From: Streptomyces sp. NBC_00344 | GTDB lineage: Bacteria > Actinomycetota > Actinomycetes > Streptomycetales > Streptomycetaceae | Assembly: GCF_036088315.1 (NCBI RefSeq) | Contig: NZ_CP107996.1 | Span: 2,190,501-2,254,500, forward strand | Direction: 5' to 3' | Length of the DNA stretch: 64,000 nt | Shown: positions 16,953 through 26,053 of the stretch, piece by piece | Numbering within the stretch: the first letter of the stretch is position 1 | Layout: each line of letters begins with the position of its first letter | Translations under genes and position numbers: made by a program | The notes under the pieces: generated by a model | What the model was told of the DNA's origin: nothing | The model's database searches: none | What the model saw: only the letters and a program-made list of their open reading frames with translations

Positions 16953-17963
16953 ATGCGCAGATACGGCAAGAACCCGGACGAGGACGACATCCGAGTCCGC
17001 CCCAATCCCAAGGGCAACCGCCCCCGCACCACCATCCGCCCCAAGCACGAGGAGGCCGCCGAAGGCATGGTGGTGACGGTCGACCGGGGCCGGCTCACCT
17101 GTCTGGTCGACGGCCGTACGGTCACCGCGATGAAAGCCCGCGAGCTGGGCCGCAAGGCCGCCGTGGTGGGTGACCAGGTCATGATCGTCGGGGATCTCTC
17201 CGGAGCCAAGGACACCCTGGCGCGGATCGTGCGCATCCAGCCGAGGAAATCGGTGCTGCGCCGCACGGCCGACGATGACGACCCGTTCGAGAGGGTGGTC
17301 GTCGCCAACGCCGACCAGCTCGCGATCGTGACCGCGCTGGCCGACCCCGAGCCGCGGCCCCGGATGATCGACCGCTGTCTGGTCGCCGCGTACGACGGCG
17401 GGCTCTCCCCCCTGCTGGTCCTCACCAAGTCCGACCTGGCACCGCCGGACCAGCTCCTCGAGGCATACGGGGCGCTCGACATCCCGTACGTCGTCACCAG
17501 CCGCGACGAGCTGGCGAAGGGCGGGGCGGCGGACCGCGTCAGAGACTTCCTGAACGACAAGGTCACCGCCTTCGTCGGCCACTCCGGGGTCGGTAAGACC
17601 ACACTGGTGAATGCGCTGGTGCCCAAGGACAGGCGGCGCAGCGTCGGTCATGTCAACGCGGTGACCGGCCGCGGCAGGCACACCACGACCTCGGCGCTGG
17701 CGCTTCCCCTTCCGGACGAACGCGGCTGGGTGGTCGACACCCCGGGCGTACGGTCCTTCGGTCTGCACCATGTGGACCCCTCACGTGTCATCCTCGCCTT
17801 CCCGGATCTGGTCCCCGGCACCGAGGGCTGTCCGCGCGGCTGCAGTCATGACGAGCCGGAGTGTGCGCTGGACGCCTGGGTGGCCGACGGACACGCCGAT
17901 CCGGCCAGGCTGGACTCGCTGCGCCGGCTGCTCGCGACCCGTGAGCGGCGGGAGGGGGACTGA
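16953..17963 (+). CDS. rsgA: ribosome small-subunit-dependent GTPase RsgA
   Basis: A 336-residue circularly permuted GTPase that helps late 30S ribosome maturation. Order of motifs: an OB-like N-terminal region (to about 100), G4 TKSD, then G1 GHSGVGKTT, G3 DTPG, and a C-terminal zinc site in CPRGCSHDEPEC. The Lys/Arg-rich N-terminus fits rRNA binding. Only four bases separate it from aroA, a coupling common in Streptomyces. Confidence 0.95.
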   Translation: MRRYGKNPDEDDIRVRPNPKGNRPRTTIRPKHEEAAEGMVVTVDRGRLTCLVDGRTVTAMKARELGRKAAVVGDQVMIVGDLSGAKDTLARIVRIQPRKSVLRRTADDDDPFERVVVANADQLAIVTALADPEPRPRMIDRCLVAAYDGGLSPLLVLTKSDLAPPDQLLEAYGALDIPYVVTSRDELAKGGAADRVRDFLNDKVTAFVGHSGVGKTTLVNALVPKDRRRSVGHVNAVTGRGRHTTTSALALPLPDERGWVVDTPGVRSFGLHHVDPSRVILAFPDLVPGTEGCPRGCSHDEPECALDAWVADGHADPARLDSLRRLLATRERREGD

Positions 17964-18049
17964 CCTGGCGCGTTTGCCGCCCGGTCGGCCTGGTGAATGC
18001 ATAGGCGAAGCAAGTGATGACGGAGCAGTCACCGATGTGGAGGCACTGA

Positions 18050-18373
18050 ATGGCGTGGCTGCTGGTCGTGGTGGCCGGAATTCTGGAGACCGGCTTCGCC
18101 GTATGTCTGAAGCTCTCGCACGGCTTCACAAGGCTCTGGCCGACGATCGCCTTCTGCTGCTTCGCGCTCGGCAGCTTCGGCCTGCTGACACTGTCCCTCC
18201 GCAAGCTCGACGTGGGCCCCGCCTACGCCGTGTGGACGGGCATCGGCGCCGCGGGCACCGCGATCTACGGGATGATCTTCCTCGGGGACATCGTCTCGGT
18301 GCTCAAGCTGATCTCGATCTCCTTCGTCATCGTGGGTGTGATCGGGCTGCAGCTGTCCGGCTCGGCGGGCTGA
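18050..18373 (+). CDS. SMR-family efflux protein (SugE/Gdx type)
   Basis: A 107-residue small multidrug resistance protein with four transmembrane helices and the essential helix-1 glutamate (LETGFAVCLKLSHGF). The segments after it resemble the SugE/Gdx branch, which exports guanidinium, more than the EmrE branch; the assignment of substrate is tentative. It functions as an antiparallel dimer in the membrane, driven by protons. GGAGG (18038-18042) precedes the ATG. It follows rsgA at 86 bases and is convergent with the peptide transporter. Confidence 0.85.
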   Translation: MAWLLVVVAGILETGFAVCLKLSHGFTRLWPTIAFCCFALGSFGLLTLSLRKLDVGPAYAVWTGIGAAGTAIYGMIFLGDIVSVLKLISISFVIVGVIGLQLSGSAG

Positions 18374-18376
18374 CCG

Positions 18377-18412
18377 GGCCGGACCGCATCGCGTCGGCGG
18401 GCCGGTCCGGCC
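18377..18412. terminator. hairpin between SMR gene and ABC ATPase gene
   Basis: GGCCGGACCG (18377-18386) pairs perfectly with CGGTCCGGCC (18403-18412), loop 16. It lies between two convergent stops (18373 and 18416) and can end transcription in both directions. Confidence 0.65.
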
Positions 18413-18415
18413 GGA

Positions 18416-20473
18416 TCACACCACCTCGCGCAGGCGCGGGAAGTGACAGGCCGCCACATGGCCGGCGCCGTGCCGCACGTCCTGCGGCACCTCGCTCTCG
18501 CACCGCGCGCGTTCGCCGCCGCCGAGCTGGGCGTAGAGCGGGCAACGGGAACGGAAGCGGCAGCCCTGGTACCGGCGGGTGGGGCTCGGCGGGTCACCGG
18601 GCAGCAGAATCCTGGTGCGCTGCCGCTCCCGTTCGCGTGCCGGGTCGGGCACCGGTACGGCGGACAACAGGGCCTGGGTATAGGGGTGCCGGGGCCTTTC
18701 GAAGACCTCGTCGACCGGCCCCGCCTCGACCGTACGCCCGAGGTAGACCACGCTCACCCGGTCGGCGATGTGCCGCACCACGGACAGGTCGTGCGAGACG
18801 AACAGATAGGCAAGACCCAGCTCGGACCTGAGCCGCTTCAGCAGATTGAGGACCCCCGCCTGCACAGACACGTCCAGTGCGGAGACGGGTTCGTCGAGTA
18901 CCAGCAGCTGCGGTTCGACGGAGAGCGCACGGGCGATACCGATGCGCTGGCGCTGTCCGCCGGAGAACTCGTGCGGAAACCGGTCGGCGTGCCGTGCGTC
19001 GAGTCCGACCTGCTCGAGCAGGGCCGGGATCCGGTCCGCGGCGGTTCCGCGGTCCGCGCCCTGGGCGCGCAGCGGCTCGGTGATGATGTCGCCGACCGTC
19101 ATCCGGGGGTCCAGACTGGCCATCGGGTCCTGGAAGACGATCTGCACCTGCCCGCGCAGCGCCCGTCTGCCCGCCTTGTCCAGGGTGCGCAGCGACTGCC
19201 CGAAGAGCTCGATCTCACCGCCTTCGGGCCGCGTGAGCTCAAGCAGTTCGAAGAGGGTGGTCGTCTTGCCCGACCCCGACTCTCCGACGAGCCCGAGGGT
19301 CTCGCCCCGCTCGATCCGCAGGTCTACGCCGTCGACGGCGTAGACGGATCCCACCCGGCGTTTGAAGGCGGATCCCTTCAGAACGGGGAAGGTCCTGGTC
19401 AGACCGCGCACGCTCAGCACGGTCCCGGTGGCGCGACCGCCGGCGCGCCTCTCGGCCGGCCCGGCCCCGGGCCTCGGAATCGTGGGCACCGGGAAGACAT
19501 CGAGCGGACCGAGCCGTTTTCCGGCGATCTCACCGGCCTGTACACAGGCGGCTTCGTGCCCGCCGGCCCCCTGCAGCCGCGGCTCCTCCCCCAGGCACCG
19601 CTCATCGGCGAGTGGGCAGCGCGGAGCGAAAGGACACCCCGGATGCGGTGCGCCGGCGCGGGGCGGGCTGCCCGGGATCGGCACGAGTACGTCCCCTGCG
19701 GTGTCCAGCCGCGGCACCGCTCCGATCAGCCCCAGCGTGTACGGCATCCGCGGCGCGGCGAACAGCTCGGCCGCCGGGGCGGTCTCCACGACCCTGCCCG
19801 CGTACATCACCGCCACCCGGTCCGCCGCCCCGGCGATCACTCCGAGGTCATGGCTGACCAGGATCAGCGCCGCCCCCGTCTCCCGCTGTGCGGTCCGCAG
19901 CACGTCGAGCACCTGCGCCTGGATGGTGACGTCCAGGGCCGTGGTGGGTTCGTCGGCGAGGATCACGTCGGGGTCGTTCGCCATGGCTGTCGCGATCATC
20001 GCGCGCTGCCGCATACCGCCGGAGAACTCGTGCGGGTACGCCTGCGCCCGCAGGTGCGGCTCGGGAATTCCGACCAGGTCCAGCAGCTCGACCGCGCGTT
20101 CTCGGGCCCGCTCGCGCGAGACGTCCTGGTGGGCGCGGACCGCCTCGGCTATCTGGTCGCCGATCCGGTAGACGGGCGTGAACGCGGAGAGCGGGTCCTG
20201 GAAGACCATCGAGATACGGTTGCCGCGCACCTCGGACAGCGCCTTGTCCGACGCGCCCACGAGCTCGGTCCCGTCGAGCTTCACCGAGCCCCGCACGGCC
20301 GCGTTCTCCGGCAGCAGGCCCAGCACCGCCAGAGCGGTGGCCGACTTACCGGACCCCGACTCCCCCACCAGGCCCAGCACTTCACCGCGCCGCAGCGAGA
20401 AGCTGACGCCGCGCACCGCGGGGGTGTCCCCGAAGTCGACCTCCAGGCCGTTCACTTCCAGTACCGAGGTCAT
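18416..20473 (-). CDS. peptide ABC transporter, fused DppD-DppF ATPase
   Basis: A 685-residue protein with two complete ABC domains. Each has Walker A (GLVGESGSGKSAT; GLVGESGSGKTTT), signature (FSGGMRQR; FSGGQRQR) and Walker B (DEPTTALD; DEPVSALD). Each is followed by an oligopeptide-transporter C-terminal cysteine cluster (CPFAPRCPLADERC near 275-290 and CRFRSRCPLY near 640-650). In the Dpp/Opp family the two ATPases are usually separate; the fusion fixes a heterodimer. It energises import of peptides or nickel-like ligands. The start overlaps the upstream permease stop (ATGA). Confidence 0.92.
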   Translation of the reverse strand: MTSVLEVNGLEVDFGDTPAVRGVSFSLRRGEVLGLVGESGSGKSATALAVLGLLPENAAVRGSVKLDGTELVGASDKALSEVRGNRISMVFQDPLSAFTPVYRIGDQIAEAVRAHQDVSRERARERAVELLDLVGIPEPHLRAQAYPHEFSGGMRQRAMIATAMANDPDVILADEPTTALDVTIQAQVLDVLRTAQRETGAALILVSHDLGVIAGAADRVAVMYAGRVVETAPAAELFAAPRMPYTLGLIGAVPRLDTAGDVLVPIPGSPPRAGAPHPGCPFAPRCPLADERCLGEEPRLQGAGGHEAACVQAGEIAGKRLGPLDVFPVPTIPRPGAGPAERRAGGRATGTVLSVRGLTRTFPVLKGSAFKRRVGSVYAVDGVDLRIERGETLGLVGESGSGKTTTLFELLELTRPEGGEIELFGQSLRTLDKAGRRALRGQVQIVFQDPMASLDPRMTVGDIITEPLRAQGADRGTAADRIPALLEQVGLDARHADRFPHEFSGGQRQRIGIARALSVEPQLLVLDEPVSALDVSVQAGVLNLLKRLRSELGLAYLFVSHDLSVVRHIADRVSVVYLGRTVEAGPVDEVFERPRHPYTQALLSAVPVPDPARERERQRTRILLPGDPPSPTRRYQGCRFRSRCPLYAQLGGGERARCESEVPQDVRHGAGHVAACHFPRLREVV

Positions 20474-21414
20474 GCCCGCGCTCCCTTACGACTGCGACTG
20501 CGGTTGCTGCGGCGCGAGGTGGGGTCCAGCGCGTCGCGCAGCCCGTCCCCCACGAGGTTCACCGCGAGCACGAAAACGATCAGCAGGCCCGCGGCGAAGA
20601 AGAACATCCACGGGTAGGTCACGGCCGCTCCCGTGGTGGAGGCGATGAGAGTGCCCAGCGAGACGTCGGGCGACTGGACGCCGAACCCGAAGTACGACAG
20701 GGCGGTCTCGCTCATCACGGCCCCGCCTACCGCGATCGTCGCGTCGATGATCAGGAAGGAGGCGATATTGGGCACCACATGCCGCCAGATGATCCGGAAA
20801 GGCCCCACCCCCATGTACCGGGCAGCGCTGACGAACTCACGCTCCTTCAGCGACAGGGTCATCGATCGCACCACCCGCGCGGTGATCATCCAGCCGAACA
20901 CGGCGAGCAGGCCGACAAAGGCGAACCAGCCACCGTCCCGCAGCCGCGGCGAGATGATCGCGATGATCAGGAAGGAGGGGAAGACCAGCAGCAGATCGAC
21001 GAAGAACATCAGCAACCGGTCCGTCCAGCCCCCGAAGTACCCGGCACAGGCGCCGACGAGTGAGGCGAGGCCGGTGGAGAAGAGCGCCACCAGCAGGCCG
21101 ATCAGCAGCGACTTCTGCAACCCGCGGACGGTCTGGGCGAAGACGTCCTGGCCGATGCGGTTGGTGCCCCACCAGTGTCTGGCGCTCGGTCCCTCGCGCA
21201 GTGCCGTGTAGTCGATGTGGCTGTAGTCCCAGGGGCTGAGGAGCGGGCCGGCCAGGGCGAGCAGAAAGAGCAGCAGCAGGATGACGGCTCCGGTGAGCGC
21301 ACCCGGATTGCGTACGAAGCGGCGCAGCACCACACCGGCGCGCCCGGCAGGGCGGATCGGTTCCGCACTCCGGCCTGCCGCGTCGCCGGCTGCGGTCTCT
21401 ATGACGGCGGTCAT
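20470..21414 (-). CDS. peptide ABC transporter permease (DppC-like)
   Basis: A 314-residue inner-membrane permease with a cytoplasmic N-terminal stretch, about six transmembrane helices and the EAA-type loop region (SLKEREFVSAARYMGVGPFRIIWRH split around residues 190-215). It forms the translocation channel with the DppB-like protein encoded just upstream. The C-terminus is very basic (RRSNRSRSRKG). It overlaps the ATPase gene by four bases. Confidence 0.9.
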   Translation of the reverse strand: MTAVIETAAGDAAGRSAEPIRPAGRAGVVLRRFVRNPGALTGAVILLLLFLLALAGPLLSPWDYSHIDYTALREGPSARHWWGTNRIGQDVFAQTVRGLQKSLLIGLLVALFSTGLASLVGACAGYFGGWTDRLLMFFVDLLLVFPSFLIIAIISPRLRDGGWFAFVGLLAVFGWMITARVVRSMTLSLKEREFVSAARYMGVGPFRIIWRHVVPNIASFLIIDATIAVGGAVMSETALSYFGFGVQSPDVSLGTLIASTTGAAVTYPWMFFFAAGLLIVFVLAVNLVGDGLRDALDPTSRRSNRSRSRKGARA

Positions 21415-21427
21415 GACGTCGTACTCC

Positions 21428-22411
21428 TCAGGCGTTACGGATACGCGGGTCGAGCGCGGCGTGCAGGACGTCGGCGAGGAAGCCGGACAGCAGGACCAGC
21501 ACGGCGGCGAACACGTTGACGGCTACCACCGAGTTGACGTCGTTCCTGCCGATGGACGAGACGAACCACTCCCCCATGCCGTGCCAGCCGAAGATCGTCT
21601 CGGTGAAGGTGGCACCGGTGAACAGGGCCAGGAAGCCATAGCTGAAGTAGGTCGACATGGGGATGAGGGCGGTGCGCAGACCGTGCTTGACCAGTGCGGT
21701 CCGCCGGCTGAGTCCCTTGGCCTGCGCGGTGCGCAGATAGTCCGAGCCGATGACGTCGAGCATGGTGGAACGCTGATAGCGGCTGTACCCGGCGATGGTG
21801 CCCAGCGCGATGGAGACGGTCGGAAGCAGCAGATGCACCGCGCGGTCCTTCAGCACGGCCAGGAAGCCCGAGTCGACGCCAGGACTCTTCTCTCCGGTGA
21901 ACTTGATGACCTCGGTCCCGGTCTTCTGGTTGAACCAGATCGCACCGATCTTCAGCAGCACCGCGAGCAGGAACACCGGGGTGGAGAGCAGCACGAACGA
22001 GGCGAGGGTGACCAACCGGTCGGACAGCCGGTACTGGCGGACGGCCGTCCACGCACCGGCCAGCACGCCAATGACCGTACCGGCGATGCTGCCGAGCAGC
22101 AGCAGGCGCAGGCTGACCCCGACCCTGCGGCCGAACTCAGCGTCCACCGGAGTCCCGTCGATGGTCTCTCCGAGGTCGCCGCGCGCCGCGTGCCCGGCCC
22201 AGCGGGCGAAGCGGTTGAGCAGCGGCTCGTGGTCGTTGACGCCCAGCGCGGTCAGATGGTGGTCGACAGCGACGGGTGAGAGGGGCGGCTGCCGCCCTTC
22301 GTAGTACGCACGCGGATCGAGCGCGAGCGACGCGAGGAAGTAGGACAGGCAGATGGCGACAAGCAACAGCAGGGCGTAGTAGCCGAGTCGCTTGGCCAGG
22401 AAGGCGGCCAC
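21428..22411 (-). CDS. peptide ABC transporter permease (DppB-like)
   Basis: A 327-residue permease with an N-terminal membrane anchor and five further segments. The EAA-like loop contains DYLRTAQAKGLSRRTALVKH. It is the first gene of the minus-strand transporter operon. The start codon is GTG at 22411, preceded by GGAGG at ten bases. It diverges from the binding-protein gene across a 225-base region holding a clear dyad. Confidence 0.9.
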   Translation of the reverse strand: MAAFLAKRLGYYALLLLVAICLSYFLASLALDPRAYYEGRQPPLSPVAVDHHLTALGVNDHEPLLNRFARWAGHAARGDLGETIDGTPVDAEFGRRVGVSLRLLLLGSIAGTVIGVLAGAWTAVRQYRLSDRLVTLASFVLLSTPVFLLAVLLKIGAIWFNQKTGTEVIKFTGEKSPGVDSGFLAVLKDRAVHLLLPTVSIALGTIAGYSRYQRSTMLDVIGSDYLRTAQAKGLSRRTALVKHGLRTALIPMSTYFSYGFLALFTGATFTETIFGWHGMGEWFVSSIGRNDVNSVVAVNVFAAVLVLLSGFLADVLHAALDPRIRNA

Positions 22412-22505
22412 GGGTGTTGGTCCTCCGCTGGAGATCGTCTGGGGATCACGGCGGCAGCGGGATCCGTCGGTGTACGTCGTCGGCCGGGTGATCCAGTCTG
22501 GCCAT

Positions 22506-22531
22506 CATTTGTTGCGTCCATGCAAAGAATG
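22506..22531. promoter_or_regulatory. 26-base dyad, candidate operator of the dpp-like locus
   Basis: CATT-N2-TTGC-N6-GCAA-N2-AATG is a perfect two-block dyad in the middle of the divergent region between the permease and binding-protein genes. Its size suits a dimeric repressor such as a TetR, GntR or LacI protein. The TetR gene at the far end of the locus is the nearest candidate. Base composition here is markedly less GC-rich than the flanks. Confidence 0.5.
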
Positions 22532-22636
22532 AATAACAGCATCCCGGGAGACCTCCCTTTGTGCAAGGAGATCGACTTACCGTCAGCGGAGTCTGCGGTC
22601 TCGATCAGACCGCCATGAACCGGAGGACCAGAACCG

Positions 22637-24328
22637 ATGCGCAGAACCACCGTTGCCGCCATCGCCGCAGCACTGTCCTGCACCCTGGCGGTAGCGGGCT
22701 GCAGTTCCTCCGGGCACGACGACAAGCCGGTGCGGAAGCAGGCGGCGCCGGGCGCCGACGGCCAGAACATCAACGCACATCCGGTGAGCGACCTCAGACA
22801 GGGCGGTTCGCTCCACTTCGGCATCGACCAGTGGATCACGCAGTACAACATCAACACGGTGGACGGCTCGCAGGGCGACGCCCAGGAGATCATCAGGGCC
22901 GTCCTTCCCGACCTCTTCGACGCCGACGCCAAGGGGGCCATCCACAACAACCCGGACTTCCTGGTGTCGGCGAAGGTGACATCCGCCAGCCCGCAGGTCG
23001 TCGAGTACCAGCTCAACCCGAAGGCCAGGTGGTCCGACGGGAAGGCGCTGAGCTGGCGGGACTTCAAGGCGCAGTGGAAGGCGCTGAACGGCGCCGACGA
23101 CGCCTACGAGGCGGCCGACACCTCCGGCTACGACCAGATCTCCCGGGTCGAGCAGGGAACCGGTGCCCTCGGCGTCAAGGTCACCTTCTCCTCGCCCTAC
23201 GCCGACTGGCAGCGGCTCTTCGACCCGCTCTATCCGGCCTCGTACATCGACACTCCGGACAAGTTCAACAAGGGCTGGTCGGAGAAGGCCCCGGTCAGCG
23301 GAGCCGCCTTCAAGGTGGGGGCGTACGACAAGACCGGGCAGACCATCACCATCGTCCCCGACCCGAAGTGGTGGGGAAACAAGCCGAAGCTCGACTCCGT
23401 CGTCTACCGCGCACTGGACACATCGGCGAAGACCGAGGCCTATCTCAACAAGGAGATCGACGAGGCGCCGGCCCTGCTGCCCGAGGACTACAAGCGGCTG
23501 GTCAAGGCGGCCGACACCGACATCCGGCGTGGTGCACGCTGGGACGAGGTGCACATCACCCTCAACGGCGGGCGCGGTCCGCTGAAGGACGTGAAGGTGC
23601 GCAACGCCCTCCAGGCGGCCATCAACCGCAAGGGAGTCAACACCAGCTTCAGCAAGGACCTCTCCTTCGAACTGAAGCCGCTGAACAACCATTTCTTCAT
23701 GCCGAACCAGCAGGGCTACCAGGACAACACCAGCGAGTTCGACAGCTATGACCCGGCGAAGGCCGGGAAGCTGCTGGACGAGGCGGGCTGGAAGGACGCG
23801 GGCGAGGGCAAGCCGCGCACCAAGGACGGCAGGAAGCTCACCCTCGACTACACGCTCAGCGCGGGTGGCACGTCCGCGCAGACGGACCAGGCCGAGCTGG
23901 TGCAGCAGATGCTCGGCGCGGTGGGTGTGAAGGTCGACATCAAAAAGGTCCCGGCGAACGACTACTTCAACAAGTTCGTCAACACGGGCAATTTCGACAT
24001 CACCAGTTTCCGTAACGTCGACGCGGTCTACCAGACCATGCTGACCCCGGTCTTCCTGCGGCCGAAGGGCAAGAACCTCTACCAGAACTTCGGCTCGGTC
24101 GGCTCGCCGAAGATCGACGCGCTGCTGAAGAAGGCCGGTGGGACCACCGACCACGCGGCGGCCGTCAAGCTGTACAACCAGGCCGACACGGAGATCTGGA
24201 AGCTCGGTCACTCCATCGAGCTCTACCAGCGCCCGCAGATCGACGCGGTCCGCAGCGGGCTCGCGAACTACGGCGCCTTCGGCCTTGCCGACACCGACTA
24301 CACCAAGGTCGGCTGGCTGAAGAAGTAG
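22637..24328 (+). CDS. peptide-binding lipoprotein of ABC importer (SBP family 5)
   Basis: A 563-residue extracellular solute-binding protein. Its signal peptide MRRTTVAAIAAALSC... ends in lipobox VAGC with Cys22, so it is lipid-anchored on the outer face of the membrane. The rest matches the family 5 layout (DppA/OppA). GGAGG precedes the ATG by about 10 bases. It is divergent from the permease-ATPase operon, an arrangement less usual than a single operon. The substrate cannot be read from sequence. It converges with the TetR gene with four bases between stops. Confidence 0.9.
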   Translation: MRRTTVAAIAAALSCTLAVAGCSSSGHDDKPVRKQAAPGADGQNINAHPVSDLRQGGSLHFGIDQWITQYNINTVDGSQGDAQEIIRAVLPDLFDADAKGAIHNNPDFLVSAKVTSASPQVVEYQLNPKARWSDGKALSWRDFKAQWKALNGADDAYEAADTSGYDQISRVEQGTGALGVKVTFSSPYADWQRLFDPLYPASYIDTPDKFNKGWSEKAPVSGAAFKVGAYDKTGQTITIVPDPKWWGNKPKLDSVVYRALDTSAKTEAYLNKEIDEAPALLPEDYKRLVKAADTDIRRGARWDEVHITLNGGRGPLKDVKVRNALQAAINRKGVNTSFSKDLSFELKPLNNHFFMPNQQGYQDNTSEFDSYDPAKAGKLLDEAGWKDAGEGKPRTKDGRKLTLDYTLSAGGTSAQTDQAELVQQMLGAVGVKVDIKKVPANDYFNKFVNTGNFDITSFRNVDAVYQTMLTPVFLRPKGKNLYQNFGSVGSPKIDALLKKAGGTTDHAAAVKLYNQADTEIWKLGHSIELYQRPQIDAVRSGLANYGAFGLADTDYTKVGWLKK

Positions 24329-24332
24329 CCGG

Positions 24333-24929
24333 TCAGCCGCCCTGCGCCAGCACGTCGCGCACCAGATGGTCCGCCTGCGGGCCACCCGGTGCGACGACAT
24401 GCGAGAGCGCCAGGCGTACGGCCACCTCGCAGTGGTGGACGAATGCCGCGGCCTCCTCCTCGGTCCTGCCCGCCGCGGGCGCGGGGGCGGCCCGGCGCAG
24501 CACCGCGGCGATCAGCCCGGCCGGGGACGGCGGGCCCGCGTCGGCGCGGCGCTGCGCGGGGATGTGCGAGCCGGTGGACCGCGCGGCGGGGCGCGGGGCG
24601 GGCAGTCCTTCGGGCCAGCAGCCGGTCAGCAGAGCGCGGACCAGCGGACAGGAGCGGGCCGCGGAGACGGTCCACTCGGCGATACCCGCCAGCCGCTCCG
24701 CGTCCGGTGCCGGTCCGGCCAGCACCCGGTCGACACCCAGCAGATACCGGTCGGCCTCGCGACGCACCAGGGCGCGGACCAGGCCGTCCTTGGAGCCGAA
24801 CTCGTTGTAGAGGGTCTGCCGGGACACCCCGGCGGCGGACGCCACATCCACCATGCGAACACCGGACCACGGCTGTGCGGTGATCGCGGAGAGGGCTGAG
24901 TCGAGCAAGGATTCGCGCGCTGCAGGCAT
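24333..24929 (-). CDS. TetR-family transcription regulator
   Basis: A 198-residue regulator from the ATG at 24929, which has GGGAGG six bases upstream; an ATG at 24998 in frame has no such site. The N-terminal helix-turn-helix is clear (VDVASAAGVSRQTLYNEFGS, about 27-46). The C-terminal ligand domain is Ala/Pro-rich. The target is unknown. It lies convergent with the dpp-like binding protein, so it could regulate that locus, or the hisN-CBS genes that start 146 bases away on the other strand. Confidence 0.85.
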   Translation of the reverse strand: MPAARESLLDSALSAITAQPWSGVRMVDVASAAGVSRQTLYNEFGSKDGLVRALVRREADRYLLGVDRVLAGPAPDAERLAGIAEWTVSAARSCPLVRALLTGCWPEGLPAPRPAARSTGSHIPAQRRADAGPPSPAGLIAAVLRRAAPAPAAGRTEEEAAAFVHHCEVAVRLALSHVVAPGGPQADHLVRDVLAQGG

Positions 24930-25075
24930 CGTCGCCCTCCCGGGTGCGGCTCTGCGCTCAGAGTTGACGGACCGCCACCGGCTGTCAATAGCCCGCACGG
25001 CTGCGGGCAGGACGGACAGGGCCGGGGGAAGGGTCCTGTGGCCCGATCGGCGACCCGGTGGATAATGTGACGTCC

Positions 25076-25876
25076 ATGTCCGACTACCACGATGATCTGC
25101 GTCTCGCCCATGTCCTTGCGGACGCCGCCGACGCGGCGACGATGGACCGCTTCAAGGCCCTCGACCTCAAGGTCGAGACGAAGCCGGACATGACACCGGT
25201 GAGCGAGGCCGACAAGGGTGCCGAGGAACTCATCCGCGGACAGCTCAGGCGCGCCAGGCCGCGTGACGCGATCCTCGGCGAGGAGTACGGCCTGTCAGGT
25301 ACCGGCCCGCGGCGCTGGATCGTCGACCCTATCGACGGCACCAAGAACTACGTCCGCGGTGTGCCGGTCTGGGCGACGCTGATCTCCTTGACGGTCGCGG
25401 GCGACGAAGGCCACGAGCCGGTGGTCGGCGTGGTCTCCGCACCGGCGCTCGGCCGCCGCTGGTGGGCGGCGAAGGGCGGCGGGGCGTACACCGGCCGCAG
25501 CCTGACATCGGCGACCCGGCTGCACGTGTCCAAGGTCTCGAAGATCGCGGATGCCTCTTTCGCGTATGCCTCGCTGACCGGCTGGGAGGCGCAGGGGCGC
25601 CTCGACGGGTTCCTGGATCTGACCCGGGACTGCTGGCGCACGCGCGGTTACGGCGACTTCTGGCCGTACATGATGGTCGCCGAGGGCTCGGTGGACATCT
25701 GTGCGGAGCCCGAGCTTTCGCTCTGGGACATGGCGGCGACCGCCATCGTCGTCCAGGAGGCCGGCGGGGAATTCACCAGCCTCGACGGGGTGCGGGGGGT
25801 GGAGGGCGGAAACGCGGCCGCCTCCAACGGGCTGCTGCACCAGGACATGCTCGGGTATCTCAACCAGCGTTACTGA
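25076..25876 (+). CDS. hisN: inositol-monophosphatase-family protein, histidinol-phosphatase HisN-like
   Basis: A 266-residue Mg-dependent phosphatase of the IMPase superfamily. Metal and substrate motifs: GEEYG (Glu), DPIDGTKN (Asp-x-Ile-Asp-Gly-Thr), and [15 protein letters not shown]. In Streptomyces the closest members serve as the monomeric histidinol-phosphate phosphatase of histidine biosynthesis, and the length fits. The ATG at 25076 is preferred: TAATGT ends exactly 7 bases before it and no ribosome site is seen, so the mRNA is probably leaderless. The GTG at 25058 in frame is less likely. Confidence 0.82.
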   Translation: MSDYHDDLRLAHVLADAADAATMDRFKALDLKVETKPDMTPVSEADKGAEELIRGQLRRARPRDAILGEEYGLSGTGPRRWIVDPIDGTKNYVRGVPVWATLISLTVAGDEGHEPVVGVVSAPALGRRWWAAKGGGAYTGRSLTSATRLHVSKVSKIADASFAYASLTGWEAQGRLDGFLDLTRDCWRTRGYGDFWPYMMVAEGSVDICAEPELSLWDMAATAIVVQEAGGEFTSLDGVRGVEGGNAAASNGLLHQDMLGYLNQRY

Positions 25877-25996
25877 CCGCGGGCGCGGACCGCCGGCACC
25901 GGGCACAGCTGCCACCCCGGCGGCGCCTCCGGTGTTCCGGTGGCGTACGCCCCCTTGCTGTGCTCACGCACTGATGCCACTCTGAGAGTACCCCCA

Positions 25997-26012
25997 CTTG
26001 TGAACTTGTGAA
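25997..26012 (+). repeat. adjacent 8-base direct repeat before the CBS gene
   Basis: CTTGTGAA occurs twice back to back (25997-26004 and 26005-26012), about 42 bases before the CBS-domain gene start. TTGTGA resembles a -35 element, and tandem 8-mers can be sites for side-by-side binding of a MerR/BldC-type protein. No regulator is identified. Confidence 0.35.
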
Positions 26013-26053
26013 TTCGGGCGCAAGCAGGATTCACCAAGGAGGTGGCACCCTTC

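Noticed and set aside
17964..18049. Possible guanidine riboswitch before the SMR gene (hairpin GTGA/TCAC with ACGG in the loop)
   Set aside because: Only one weak stem is seen; the two tandem ACGR-loop hairpins of the guanidine-II class or the long guanidine-I core are absent.
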